NCBI GenBank assembly: GCA_034440575.1
Contig: JAOTOL010001457.1
Span: forward strand, 124,001-188,000
Reading direction: 5' to 3'
Length of the DNA stretch: 64,000 bases
From: Imbricaverruca yamaguchii
Taxonomy: Eukaryota; Arthropoda; Thecostraca; Neoverrucidae
Positions 12,570 to 24,090 of the stretch are shown here, piece after piece. The notes beneath the pieces were generated by a model. The model made no database searches. It was not told where the DNA came from and saw only the letters and a program-made list of their open reading frames with translations. Numbering within the stretch: position 1 is the first letter of the stretch; the number at the start of each line of letters is the position of its first letter. The position numbers and the translations under genes are program-made.

Positions 12570-12840
12570 TGATTCTCTTGGGTGTATGTTTTCCTTATAT
12601 GCACGTACATTAATAAGTATAATTCTGCGGCGATCGTGCATAGGCATTTTAACAGCTGGGGCTTTGAGGGACACGAAAGAAATTGAGGGGGAAAATCACC
12701 ACTTTGCACAACTTGGAGGGGCATATCCTCCCCAGCCCCCAGAGATTACACCTATGGCAGCAGCCAAGGACAAGGGGGTGGTCTGGCGTTTGCTGTCGAG
12801 TCACCGCATGCAACGTCCAATCAAAGCCATGCACGCGTCA
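12570..12840. repeat. Dispersed repeat family R2, copy 1
   Basis: The order 'TGGTGATTCT ... CGATCGTGCATAGGCATTTT ... GAGGGACACGAAAGAAATT ... GGGGAAAATCACCACTTT ... CCCCAGAGATTACACC-ATG' matches 13065-13290 in direct orientation, where the same landmarks appear with about 25-30% differences by eye. The 5' edge is approximate. Confidence 0.7.
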
Positions 12841-13064
12841 GTAAGGTCTACATTTTATCCATCGTTTTCCATCCAGTTACGAATCCAGGGTTGGGCCAGG
12901 ATATTATGCCCCGAAAGCGACTTCATTGCAGTAGATCCTTGACATTTTTTTGCACGGAAATGTATCCCAAGGAGGTGCTTTGATTTAGTTCCGAGGTAGA
13001 AAACTGCATGCTGATTTCATTCCTAGGCTAAGAAAAGTGAAACCCGAGGATTTTTTCCCAATTG

Positions 13065-13290
13065 GAATTTTGGTGATTCTATTGCATATATATTTTCACT
13101 ACATAAATGATGAACTACAATGTTGCTGCGACCATATATAGGCATTTTAATTACCAAGTCTTCGGGGACACAAAATAAATTCAAGGGGACAGATCGTCAC
13201 TTTAAAAAATATCGTTACCATGTTTCCCAGTGCCCCCAACATTACACCAATGATAGCAAGTAGTGCTGAGTCAATATGGGATTTGGGATT
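13065..13290. repeat. Dispersed repeat family R2, copy 2
   Basis: This is a diverged direct copy of 12570-12840. It shares 'TGGTGATTCTATTG', 'ATATAGGCATTTTAA', 'GGGGACACAAAATAAATTC', 'GGGGACAGATCGTCACTTT' and 'ACATTACACCAATGATAGCA'. Confidence 0.7.
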
Positions 13291-13299
13291 TATGTGTGA

Positions 13300-13905
13300 T
13301 AAACTTGAGCTTTTAATCCGAAAACAGCACACACGAGTGCCCTAGAACTAACCTTGACCCACATTGACCCCATGCGACTGTGTTGATCTCTGGCCAGTAA
13401 AAGTCAACGGTCAGTTGACCGAAATTAGTACAAACCGCTAATGCATATGGTTACTCTGGGTGCTGAATTCTAATTAAGTTTTCATCGCTACGCTCTAAGA
13501 CTCAAAATGATGGAACTACGAAACCACCATAACATATTCACCCTCCGTGACTTGATCTGATCTACACAGGAGCACGCTAATACTATTGGACCATACCACT
13601 CCTCAATGGACTTCAAATTTAACGAAAAACATCGTGATATTTATTTCACACGGGAATCATGCATAGTTTGCATCCAAACCTGACAAGTGCGAAATCTGCC
13701 AAACTAGTAACCGAAGAACTGTCACAGGTGAGCAACGTGACATGTGACATTGCATGACATATTTTACACCATAAGTTCTGCAGTTAATACCTGTCTAATT
13801 GTAAATGTCTGAAATTGTCTATTTGTAGAACACCGACCACTGAACATCACCGACAAGAAATTAAATTCAGGGAACATCCACTCAAATATCCCGCTCTTCA
13901 CAAGC
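13300..13905. other. Non-coding stretch, no gene recognised
   Basis: No open frame with recognisable motifs, no RNA gene signature and no obvious repeat. Confidence 0.4.
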
Positions 13906-13959
13906 CAAATGCATGAACGCGGCCAATGCGGCGAACGATCCACGTCCTACTCGCGCGTC

Positions 13960-14040
13960 GCCATATGTATCGCCGCTCTGTCGGATGCGCCTGGTCGCCT
14001 CGTCGCCGCATGTGTCGCCGCTTTGGCGGATGCGCCTGGA
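13960..14040. repeat. Short GC-rich direct repeat
   Basis: 'TCGCCGCTCTGTCGGATGCG' at about 13969 recurs as 'TCGCCGCTTTGGCGGATGCG' at about 14014, each followed by CCTGG. The segment is GC-rich next to AT-rich DNA, and no gene is recognised. Confidence 0.6.
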
Positions 14041-14129
14041 AGCTTTCACGCGGTGTCTCCCATTGGTAGACTACGGTGGAGACGTGGAGTGCCGATACGG
14101 CCGATTCTGGCGTGCGGTCGTCACCTGAT

Positions 14130-14560
14130 ATTATAGGTTTTGAGCATTGTAGGCTCCGAGCATTCTAGATGCTGTGCATTATATGCTTTGAGCTTTGGCG
14201 GTTTTGAAGCATTAGCTGTTTCAAGAGTTATGCTTTCGGAATATTAGTTGAAACGAAGCATTATAGGAATTGACCATTATAGGTTTCGAAGCATTATGGG
14301 TTTTGAGCATTATAAGTTTTGAATGTTCCCACAGGACGTAGTATGGCTGTGATGCATTATAGGATTTTGGGTATTATATGTTCTGAACAACTAAATGTTC
14401 CAAGCATTATGCGTTTTGAGGCATTGTAGGTTTTGAGTATCATAGGTATTGAACATTCCCACAAGACGACTATTTAGAGGCTCTGAAGCATTATGCGTTT
14501 TGAGTATTATAGGTTCTGAAGCATTATATGTTTTGAGTATTGGAGGTTCTGATATGTCCC
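14130..14560. repeat. Degenerate short tandem repeat (GCATTATAGGTTTTGA type)
   Basis: A strongly diverged repeat of roughly 16-20 bp is built around 'GAGCATTATAGGTTTTGA' and 'GAAGCATTAT'. Copies alternate between TTTTGAG and TTCTGAA spacers. Spacing is irregular, so the array is old or was formed by slippage. Confidence 0.7.
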
Positions 14561-16265
14561 GGTACATCAGCTCATCCACGCATCTTACGTTCATAAATGT
14601 AACTTCTGCGCAAGATTTGACGCATGTTTTGACCGTGGTGTGCCGCTGCTGATGACGTTTCGGCGGTAGGCAGAACCCATTTTGAGCGCAGAGCCGCAGC
14701 GACCGCAAGTTCCGTGATCGGGGCCCAGGTAAGGGCCAGCTGAGACAAGGAGGGAAAGGGGTCAACGGGTCGCATAAACACCTTGCACCTGCGCCGCGGC
14801 CGGCGTTCAGGAAATACCCCGAACAAATACGAGCTACGCGGCGGGCCGCGCCAGCGGTCGAGAAAATGCGTCGTCGCTGGACATGCGGCGTCCAGACCGA
14901 CGTCGCGGCTGCCCGCGAACGGTGGGCCACAGCGCGAAATGCAGTGTCTGTCGGCAACACATACATACAAACTTTTTGCAAACATCATACATACAAACAC
15001 TTTACAAACATCATACATACAAACATATTACACAACTCATTTTTTCACGGCGCGAAATGGCCCCAGTAGGTCGAAGCGTCATTTTCAATAAAACTCAAAC
15101 CTTTGAAACCAGTGCATCCAGTCCCCTGTTGGTAGTCTATTTGTGCATGTGCATAACTTGATCTCCTTTTAGCTATGCTCAGCGAAGTTCTTCCGTTTTG
15201 GCAGCATTTCACATGTAGGAACTGACTGTCAATCAGGCATCTTCCGTTCAGTGTCCCCAGGTTGCTTACGAAGATAAATCTGCTACGGAATGGAATAGAC
15301 AGTGTCAAGTATGATGTGGCAAATATTACAGGTGGCACGAGTAAGTAGACAAAAATGAGGCCCCCAGTGCAAGAGTGACCGACTACGAGGCAGAAGGCCA
15401 ATTGACCCCCTTCGAAATGATAGGTCAAAATCATTCTTTTTATCACACTTTTGAGGAATTGTCTTCGTCTTGAAAACTCGCGTGTTGTTCTACACATCGC
15501 ACTGGGCACACAAATTTCCGTCGGGATCCAAGAATTGGCGACGGGATTCGATATGAACACAGCGATGTCCTGAGAGCAAATCGGGAACTCGGAAAACGTA
15601 CTGAGAGCGTCCAAATCGCACCGGACCTAGCAATGATAATGGCAGCTGGCTTGAAAATATGCATCGTGGCAATAAATACACCATAATGAACCGAAGCGAA
15701 CCTGCTGGCCGACGTGCCTGTGGCGGATACGCATGGAACTACAGTATGGGTGCTGAAAGGCGTGAATGTGGCACAATCATGGATGCAACCACGGTTCTGA
15801 AATTGTGCTGGTGGGGGGAGGGGGGACAAACCAGGGACCCAGTGTTTTTATTAGCATAGAGAGGTAGCCCTACCCCAAAAAATCGTTCATCTTAACCACT
15901 TCATTTGCGTGGTTTCAGATTTACCTTTGTCAAATCTAACATTTGTGGAGAAAAAAGCAACGCGAACCACTATGCGATGCATTCCATGACGTGAAACATG
16001 ACACTTCATTATCACGCAAAATACAAGGCGCCTACTAGAAACCGCAGAAAATAAAAAACTCACGAAGTGTGGCAAATGTGATGAATGCACAAGGTGGATA
16101 TCAGTCCCAAACTGTTGGCTTCCAATCTTGGCGTCCCTGATTCCGTCCATGATGAAAATTACAAAGGAAGTGTTTTTTTTTGTGACGGGGTCAAGATTAG
16201 ACATCGCGGGACTTGCGACAATATTGATATTTGGCACCATCATGTGCATTAAGTTGCATGTATGT
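14561..16265. other. Mixed non-coding stretch with a GC-rich island at 14650-14945
   Basis: The GC-rich island is CpG-rich and open in several frames (up to 196 aa on the minus strand), but no frame shows a recognisable domain and the frames disagree. A 20-bp repeat ('CATACATACAAACA-TTT-CAAA') follows at 14960-15030. From 15040 to 16265 there are open frames up to 189 aa without recognised motifs. Confidence 0.4.
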
Positions 16266-16267
16266 TT

Positions 16268-19200
16268 TCGCTTCGCTGGTTTCACTATTGTGACCGTACG
16301 CAATTAGCACGTCACAGCTCACGTGGCTCTGAGGTCAGTATTTTGCACAGAACAACATGCAGTGCAAAATCTGAAAAGCGTAGCCAAGGCATGCATCGCA
16401 TAATAAGTATCGAATTGTACACGATTTGCGCTCGCCTTATCATTTTTGTGTGTGGAAAATTTGTTCTTACTTGAACATAGTGAGCGTTTGATTGGCTGTA
16501 GAAAGGTGCAAGATGAGATAAATATGTTGCGAAATATAAGAACCGTGAAGTCTGAAAGATGCCTCGACTTTCAGTTTAATTTCGCTGCAACGTCTCTTTC
16601 AACATTTTCATTATTTTCTTTCCGAGCGATTTCTTTCATACGTTGCAATACATTTATCGCCATATTCCGCGCGAAAATAGCCAATTAGTGTTCGAGATGT
16701 GAAGCGAGAGAAGATCACTATGACCCCTTTGCAGGTAGTTCATGGCACAGCGGAACCCTGTCGTATTAGGGTTAACTTAAGATACTCCTACAATATTTAC
16801 TAAGTACAGAATATATGCTCAAAACTGATATAGAAAATAATTATATTGTAGGTACAGAACAGCGTTTGCAACCGTGTATCGCATTTATGCACCATAATTT
16901 GTTCGCCTGGAACCACCTTTGCCGCTTCATATAGTTCATAAAAAGCATTTAATGCAGACCTTCACTGTCATGTAGTGGATGGATAATTTCAGCCAATAGA
17001 ATGTCGACGCTGAATGGCTTGTACGAGTGGCTTGTTGGGTGTCACGTGACGAACTAAATTGGGAGATTGTAATGCTGCTTACAATTACAAAACATCGCAT
17101 CATTTACCCATGACGATGTTTTCACGGTGCCAATAAATGCCAGACCTGATGCTCTATATAGTGTTATGAAACAACAGGCGACCAACCTCGCATCTTGCAA
17201 ACTGACACATAATATCAAATATTTCACCTCAATGTCACAAATTTGTACAAGTTTCACGTATGCGACCTGATGCTATTACAACACCACAGTCCATGTTTGC
17301 TGTGCAAGTACCCAATGGAACTGCTTCGGTTGTACTTGCAGTCTCGTAGTGGTCGTAATTGATGGGCTGATCTAGGGTGGAAAGTCATTGATCTAGCATA
17401 TAATGGCCATGCATAATATATGATTGCCCAAATAATGCAATTTGGCAGGTTAAGTTGAAACGCCACGACATAGCGAAATGCAAGTCGGATTCGTCTTGCA
17501 TCACTGCACATAAATGCCCGTGGCGTTGTTTGAAAACCCCTCTGTATCGTATATCAAGGTGGACTTTTAAGTGAGGGTTCTTGATACTTACGTAATCTTA
17601 TGTTAAACGTTGTCGCGGAACTTCCATGTTAAAATCGTCCGACATGTGCACTTTATATTGAAAATTGGTGGGCACCAGGTGGATACCGCCGTCGAACGCT
17701 ACGCACCACGTTGTAGCCGGGGAGTTATTTACCTCTACATGAATTCACCCGACGTTTGCCGATTTTAGTAATGTAATCTTCGATAACCCTCTGCCTGCCG
17801 CAGCAGCCACACCACATGCCACACTAACGCAGTGTACCGTCTGAGGCCCTTCTGCCTGCCGCAGCAGCCACACCATATGCCACACTAACGCGTGTACCGT
17901 CTGAGGCCCCTCTGCCTGCCGCAGCAGCCACACCACATGCCACACTAACGCGTGTACCGTCTGAGGCCCCTCTGCCTGCCGCAGCAGCCACACCATATGC
18001 CACACTAACGCGTGTACCGTCTGAGGCTCCTCTGCCTGCCGCAGCAGCCACACCACATGCCACACTAACGCGTGTACTGTTTGAGGTCCCTCTGCCTGCC
18101 GCAGCAGCCACACCACATGCCACACTAACGCGTGTACCGTCTGAGGCCCCTCTGCCTGCCGCAGCAGCCACACCACATGCCACACTAACGCGTGTACCGT
18201 CTGAGGCCCCTCTGCCTGCCGCAGCAGCCACACCACATGCCACACTAACGCGTGTACCGTCTGAGGCCCCTCTGCCTGCCGCAGCAGCCACACCACATGC
18301 CACACTAACGCGTGTACCGTCTGAGGCCCCTCTGCCTGCCGCAGCAGCCACACCACATGCCACACTAACGCGTGTACCGTCTGAGGCCCCTCTGCCTGCC
18401 GCAGCAGCCACACCACATGCCACACTAACGCGTGTACCGTCTGAGGCCCCTCTGCCTGCCGCAGCAGCCACACCACATGCCACACTAACGCGTGTACCGT
18501 CTGAGGCCCCTCTGCCTGCCGCAGCAGCCACACCATGCCACACTAACGCGTGTACCGTCTGAGGCCCCTCTGCCTGCCGCAGCAGCCACACCACATGCCA
18601 CACTAACGCGTGTACCGTCTGAGGAGCCACCCCTCTGCCTGCCGCAGCAGCCACACCACATGCCACACTAACGCGTGTACCGTCTGAGGCCCCTCTGCCT
18701 GCCGCAGCAGCCACACCACATGCCACACTAACGCGTGTACCGTCTGAGGCCCCTCTGCCTGCCGCAGCAGCCATACCACATGTCATACTAACGCGTGTAC
18801 CGTCTGAGGCCCCTCTGCCTGCCGCAGCAGCCACACCACATGCCACACTAACGCGTGTACCGTCTGAGGCCCCTCTGCCTGCCGCAGCAGCAACACCACA
18901 TGCCACACCAACGCGTGTACGGTCTGAGGCCCCTCGGCCCGCACCATAGACGCCGCCTGTAGCACGCATCACCAACGACCCAGGTGCGAGCTGACAGCCC
19001 AAATAACGACACTCCAAATGGTATGGGACTCCGACTGATCTCGATGGGGCCAGTCAGATTCTGCTCGGACGCAGAGTGCAATTAAATCAAACGTCATCGA
19101 TAAATTATTTCCTCACGCAACCTTTCCAAATCGCTGTATACACATCTAGAGAGTTTTTAAATTGAGATGGTGATTAAACTTGTTCCTACAGAACCGGCTA

Positions 19201-19372
19201 TGCTCCAGTTTCTGCAAACAATCCTTCAGTGGTCCCACCATGGGCTTTAGAACGACCTTAAGTCCTGTGCATCAACACCATGCACGGAATTCGTAGATGC
19301 ATAGCTGTGGATTTCTGAAAATTATTTGGGGAAAATACATGAAGGCAATGGGCAGGTTAAATAGATAAGGGG
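16268..19372. repeat. Module A: about 3.1-kb duplicated segment containing a 60-bp minisatellite
   Basis: This segment matches 39130-46152 in the same orientation once the LINE inserted in that copy is removed. Shared landmarks are 'TTCGCTTCGCTGGTTTCAC' at the left edge, 'TTGAACATAGTGAGCGTTT', 'GCGACCAACCTCGCATCTTG', the 60-bp array, and 'TCGTAGATGCATAG' near the right edge. Module A has about 19 minisatellite units against about 10 in module B, and lacks about 74 bp present in B near 45985-46058. The module carries no recognisable transposase or other protein. It may be a non-autonomous mobile element or a segmental duplication. Confidence 0.85.
17788..18940. repeat. 60-bp minisatellite inside module A, about 19 units
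   Basis: The unit is 60 bp and contains 'CCCCTCTGCCTGCCGCAGC' and 'CACACTAACGCGTGTACCG'. Central units are identical, pointing to recent homogenisation. One unit lacks 5 bp (about 18535) and one carries a 5-bp insertion (about 18624). Because 60 is a multiple of 3, all frames free of a stop in one unit stay open for long distances, giving 263- and 397-aa minus-strand frames. Confidence 0.95.
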
Positions 19373-19475
19373 CATGATCCATAGGTTCCCATGTTAAAAG
19401 TTGAAGTTATTGGGAGCTAAGCAAATATTGAGGCGACAGTTGCCCCCTCAAAAGTATATAAAGTAACACCCCTCC
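19310..19475. repeat. Dispersed repeat family R1, copy 2
   Basis: This follows the order of the copy at 11260-11460: 'GGGGAAAATACATGAAGGCA', 'AAAGTTGAAGTTATTGGG', 'AATATTGAGG', 'AAGTATATAAAGTAACACC'. It overlaps the right end of module A, which suggests the R1 family is associated with the module's end. Confidence 0.7.
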
Positions 19476-20255
19476 GTGGATGTCATACACGAAAGTCTAG
19501 GTGGCATACTTGGATCTGTTCAGAGCAGGAGTATGATCAGGAACTTGAGCTGTAGGCTTTCATATGTGTGTCATTGTAGCACGGCACCATACCTACTGCC
19601 AAGTAAGCTTAGCTTTCGCAAATATGTTGCTCAATACTTTGCAAACTAATGTTGAAATAATCAGGGTTCAGGCATACTGTATAGGCGTCGGAAATAGGCT
19701 CACAAGCAATGTTCAAACATGGAACAACTTAATCGATTCACAATGCATCGATTGCTGCCTGATTCAATATCACTCAGCAAGTGATATACGGCCACACAAC
19801 ACGTCTGTTCACGGCCACTTAGATAACAATTTTAAGCAAGTGCAAATCACAAAGATTAGGAAAATAGAAACATAAAAGTAAGCAAATCGAGGTGGTGTGC
19901 TATTTATAAGGTCTTCACATATTCTTTTTTTTTAATATATAGCGGATTTAGAAGAACTTTGGCAATCCTGGTAGATTACACTAACGTATCTACTATGTCT
20001 TCTAGAATCTCATGAAATCGTGATGAAACGCCATCGGGGCACTATTCTACTTGGCTTTCCCAAGACACCAAGCTTGGATTGTAACATTTGTCTTAGATAC
20101 TCTTTTAGAGGTAGTTGCTATGTGATACATGGCGTGGGTTATTATGGATATGATGTTCATTTGAGAAGGCCAATGCTCCCATGACCAAGGTCAAATTAGT
20201 GCGCGGGAGCAAAGCTGTGTAGGCTGAACTTCCGGGTAGGTTTTGGATAGCACGG
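19476..20255. other. Non-coding stretch, no gene recognised
   Basis: A 103-aa open frame (19564-19875) shows no recognisable motifs. No RNA gene was identified. Confidence 0.4.
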
Positions 20256-20257
20256 CT

Positions 20258-20945
<688 letters not shown>

Positions 20946-21159
20946 CCTCATTATCTCTCTCTCTATCTCTCTCTCCCTCCCTCTCTCCCTCTTTCTCTAT
21001 CTTTCTCTCTCTATCTAGCTCTTCGTGTCTCTCGCTCTCTCAAATGTTCCGTGAGATGAATAATACCTCGACTCTGGGGAATAATACATTCAAGATTTAC
21101 ATAAACGAGTGGACGAAACCCGAACATTCTGGGGCGAGGCTCCCAAAGGTGTAGGTATC

Positions 21160-21335
21160 TGATAATTATTTGGAGGGCAACATGAAGATTCATGAAGGCA
21201 ATGGGCAAGCCCAAAAGTGTATATTATATAAAAGAGGGGAGTGGCATACCACATAGGATCCAATGTTAAAAGTTTATATTATTGGGAGAGCACAGCCAAC
21301 ATTGAGGGACAAAAGCATGCAAAGCTACAACCCTG
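21160..21335. repeat. Dispersed repeat family R1, copy 3
   Basis: It shares 'GATAATTATTTGGAGGGCAA', 'ATTCATGAAGGCAATGGGCA', 'CAATGTTAAAAGTTTATATT' and 'GCCAACATTGAGGGAC' with the copies at 11260 and 19310. No coding capacity. Confidence 0.7.
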
Positions 21336-21530
21336 CAGATTCCCATTCGTCAGATATTTTGGTTTAAAGACGATTCGACCAAAATAGGCAATTTCCCATG
21401 AACAATGCGTTAAAACAGATCATGTTTCTGCGATACGTGATGACGTTTGTGCATCATGGAATACTCACGGTGACGCATGGACTCAAGGTCACAATATTAC
21501 CGTGTACAGGCCAGGTCACGAGGTGATCAA

Positions 21531-21704
21531 TTACCCGCGCACCAGGTCTGAACGCCTGCTTCCCCCTCCACCGTCTGTGAACTGGAACACTGGTCTGATC
21601 GTGCCGTGTTTCTCGAACTGGTACACCCAGACGTCCAGCCGCAGCTCGGCGTTTCCAGCGCGCTCACCTGCGTCACCGCCGGTGCAGCGGCCGACCGGCG
21701 TGTT
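21531..21704 (-). CDS. Candidate terminal exon, unrecognised protein
   Basis: On the minus strand a good acceptor (ccgcccactcccag, ending at 21705) opens a 58-codon frame ending with a stop at 21531-21533. It includes AGNAELRLDVWVYQFEKHG and TIRPVFQFTDGGGG. Nearly every third codon position is G or C, unlike the surrounding AT-rich sequence, and amino-acid use is ordinary, so I think it is coding. I do not recognise the family. A donor-like gacg/gtggag inside the DGG stretch offers an alternative end with the gene continuing downstream. The overlapping 167-168-aa frames in other phases look less natural. Confidence 0.42.
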   Translation of the reverse strand, partial: NTPVGRCTGGDAGERAGNAELRLDVWVYQFEKHGTIRPVFQFTDGGGGSRRSDLVRG

Positions 21705-21762
21705 CTGGGAGTGGGCGGAGCGTCAAGGTCACCAGGGCCTAATATGCCGCGAATTCCCCCAC

Positions 21763-21835
21763 GCGGATGTTCTCGAAGTGGTCGAACTTCCCCGGTGCGG
21801 AACTGCTCCCTGGGACATGATGCCCTTGACACGAT
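21763..21835 (-). CDS. Candidate upstream exon of the same unrecognised gene
   Basis: The minus-strand frame reads PGKFDHFENIR, with all G/C third positions over this stretch, followed by a possible donor (CGC/gtgggg, gt at 21761-21762). Joining it to the exon at 21704 keeps phase 0 and leaves a 58-bp intron, short but possible in arthropods. Acceptor candidates lie at 'gtcccag' and 'gggagcag' (about 21805-21815). The 5' boundary given here is only nominal and no family is recognised. Confidence 0.3.
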
Positions 21836-22170
21836 TGGAGGGCTGGCGCGGGATAAATGGTTGCGGTGGCGCGCTGTCCACCTCAGTGGTCTTGCGTACG
21901 ACGACCAGAGAGGAACCAAAGCTCTTGGCTCACCACAAACCCAAGGTATGTCATCGTATGAATACCAGGAGTTGGCACAGGTGTCCCGAACGTATGCGCC
22001 CATAACCAAATTGTGTTTGTTGTAATCCACCATTACTGTAAATGCTGCCCTAGTGCGCTGATGTCAATGCTATTTGCTATTTCCTGTGTCTCTGAATAAA
22101 CGCATTCACGAATGAAATAAGCAGTAAAACATATGATATCGATGTTGTTACATTCGAGTTTGTTAACCTG

Positions 22171-22983
22171 TCCCGTCTCGGGGGTGTCTTCAACCGCCCC
22201 CCCTCAGGTTTTTCGCGGATTGCGGACGAACGGCGCGGGGTAGCGCGCCCAAATTTGGTATACGTTTTCCCACATCAATTTGACATTCTGATTAAAAAAA
22301 ATTATGTCAGGTCATCTAGGGTCAACGATTTAATAAAAGTCAAGTGAGGTCACCTCCGAAAAAGTTCAACAAGTCGTCACGCTTTAACGGATGCAGATAT
22401 TTTAATGAAACTTTCAGCGTTTGCTTATCTTTACGGATGCAACAAAACGTACGAGTTGAATCTTTCATTTTTTTTTCGTTTTTGACTACATATGAATTTT
22501 TCGTATTTGCCATATTACAGTTCAAACACAGGATTCTGGCTAAAGTAAGCATTTTGTATTGGGGCAAGTTGACTTCCAACAACATTTATCGGTCTCCTGT
22601 ACCCATTGGAAAAGGAAAATGAAAGAAAACTTGAAAACCCAAAATTTTGAAATAAAAAGTTTTTTTTTTTTTTGGGGGGGGATGCAAAAAAATGTAGCCC
22701 TGGTCGATTTCACTATCATTTTCTGATTCCAAATACATTTTGTTCGTTCATATATCCCCCAAAATGAACTCCCCAGTGGAAAAAACATAATGTAAGTCGT
22801 GAAAAGTCGTGAAAATCTAGCCCCCCTGGTGACGTCACTTTTGGGGAAATTTTTTTGGAGGGTTGGACCCGGACCCTACTCGTCGAGCGCTTCCCGATGA
22901 CACCTCTTTCGTTTTCGTGCGATGCTTAGTTCGGATTTTAGAGGGGGGTCTTCAACCCCCCCCCCCCGAGACGGGGTGAGAGG
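22171..22983. mobile_element. Possible non-autonomous element with short terminal inverted repeats
   Basis: 'CCCGTCTCGGGGG' at about 22171 is matched in inverted orientation by 'CCCCCGAGACGGG' at about 22967-22979. Just inside each end lie 'TGTCTTCAACC' and 'GGTCTTCAACC', which are in direct rather than inverted orientation. The interior has no transposase-like frame and includes A-runs, a T/G-run (about 22660-22680) and AGGTCA-type motifs. No convincing target-site duplication was found, so this could also be two chance GC-rich motifs. Confidence 0.35.
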
Positions 22984-24090
22984 ATTTGACAGGAAAGACG
23001 GCGCGGGTTAATATCTGTTGTGCATATATTCCGTTTTATCTCCGTATTATCAGTTAGCTTAAGATGAGCTTTCAAAGACGCTTCCCTGTATTCCGTAGAT
23101 GGGTTTCAGTTTGAAAACACGGCACGCTGCCCTTGCTTTTAAGATACATATGGACTAACACATATAACATTCTTTGGTGTATCTGCAATGATATGTATGT
23201 GATTTGTTGGTATATCTGTCCATTCTTCTTATCTGCATTGCACCTACATAGATCGGTTACCATGTGCGTCTGCTTTTCCTCGTTCCTCGCTGACTGTGAC
23301 AGCAGCGAGGCTATGGCTTCTTTGCATTTGATCTGCACTGGCTGACATCCATACCTATAAATCCTATCTACCTTTGGTCCCTAATACGTCTGCACTGGTC
23401 TAATTTTGTCACACTTGCTAGACCTACTGCCCGCATGTCATTGGCTCGCAGAATGGGTATGCCTATCTGGCTGCCTATTATCAAGCTGCAACGGAAGTGG
23501 TATGCTGCTTTAGAATACTCGACAGTTTATACTCTGTGCGTGTACATATAATTCCTCCTGTTCTCGGACATATGAAATGAGCTACATTATTATTTAATAT
23601 TATTTGTCCCACATCCAATCGGTCTATCAAAAGTGCATTGAATTCCAGTTCGACCCTTCATTTTCTTACCCCCGGATACGTGCGTTTACAATAAAACAGT
23701 TAATTCCACAAGCTGGCCTCCCTTGGGCCCCACATACCATAAGTTTCTACGGTTTGCTGCGCAAGAGATGATCTCGAAGATTCCTCCTTTTATTGGCTAC
23801 CATTGGGTTAGTTGAAATGCCATTTCGACTCGTCTAGAGGAGAACGTTTTTTTTCTGGGATTTGCTCTCATATCAGATAAATAGTCACCGAAAGTCACAG
23901 TCAAGGGGACGTCTTTCCCCGTGAGATCATATATTGTATAATTAGTAAATCTCGTTTCACATTTTGTTCGCCTTATCCTTTCTTGTGTTAATTATTATAT
24001 GTCGATATCTTCTCCCTGCCAACCCGTCACTTAGTGCCTCGGTCTGTCGCTTGTAGCCGGATATATCCTCTTAGTCCGTATGGCTAACCC
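22984..24090. other. Non-coding stretch, no gene recognised
   Basis: AT-rich, with only short open frames. No repeat or RNA gene identified. Confidence 0.4.

Noticed and set aside
14391..15018. 196- and 148-aa minus-strand frames in a GC-rich island
   Set aside because: Overlapping frames of similar length in one GC-rich segment, no domain, and part of the interval is degenerate repeat.
15045..15829. 189- and 128-aa minus-strand frames
   Set aside because: Overlapping in two phases with no motif, splice support or repeat relation.
17745..19017. Long minus-strand frames (263 and 397 aa) with 20-residue repeats
   Set aside because: They follow from a 60-bp unit length. Several frames are open at once, indels in single units shift the frame without loss of the array, and module B breaks the same frame.
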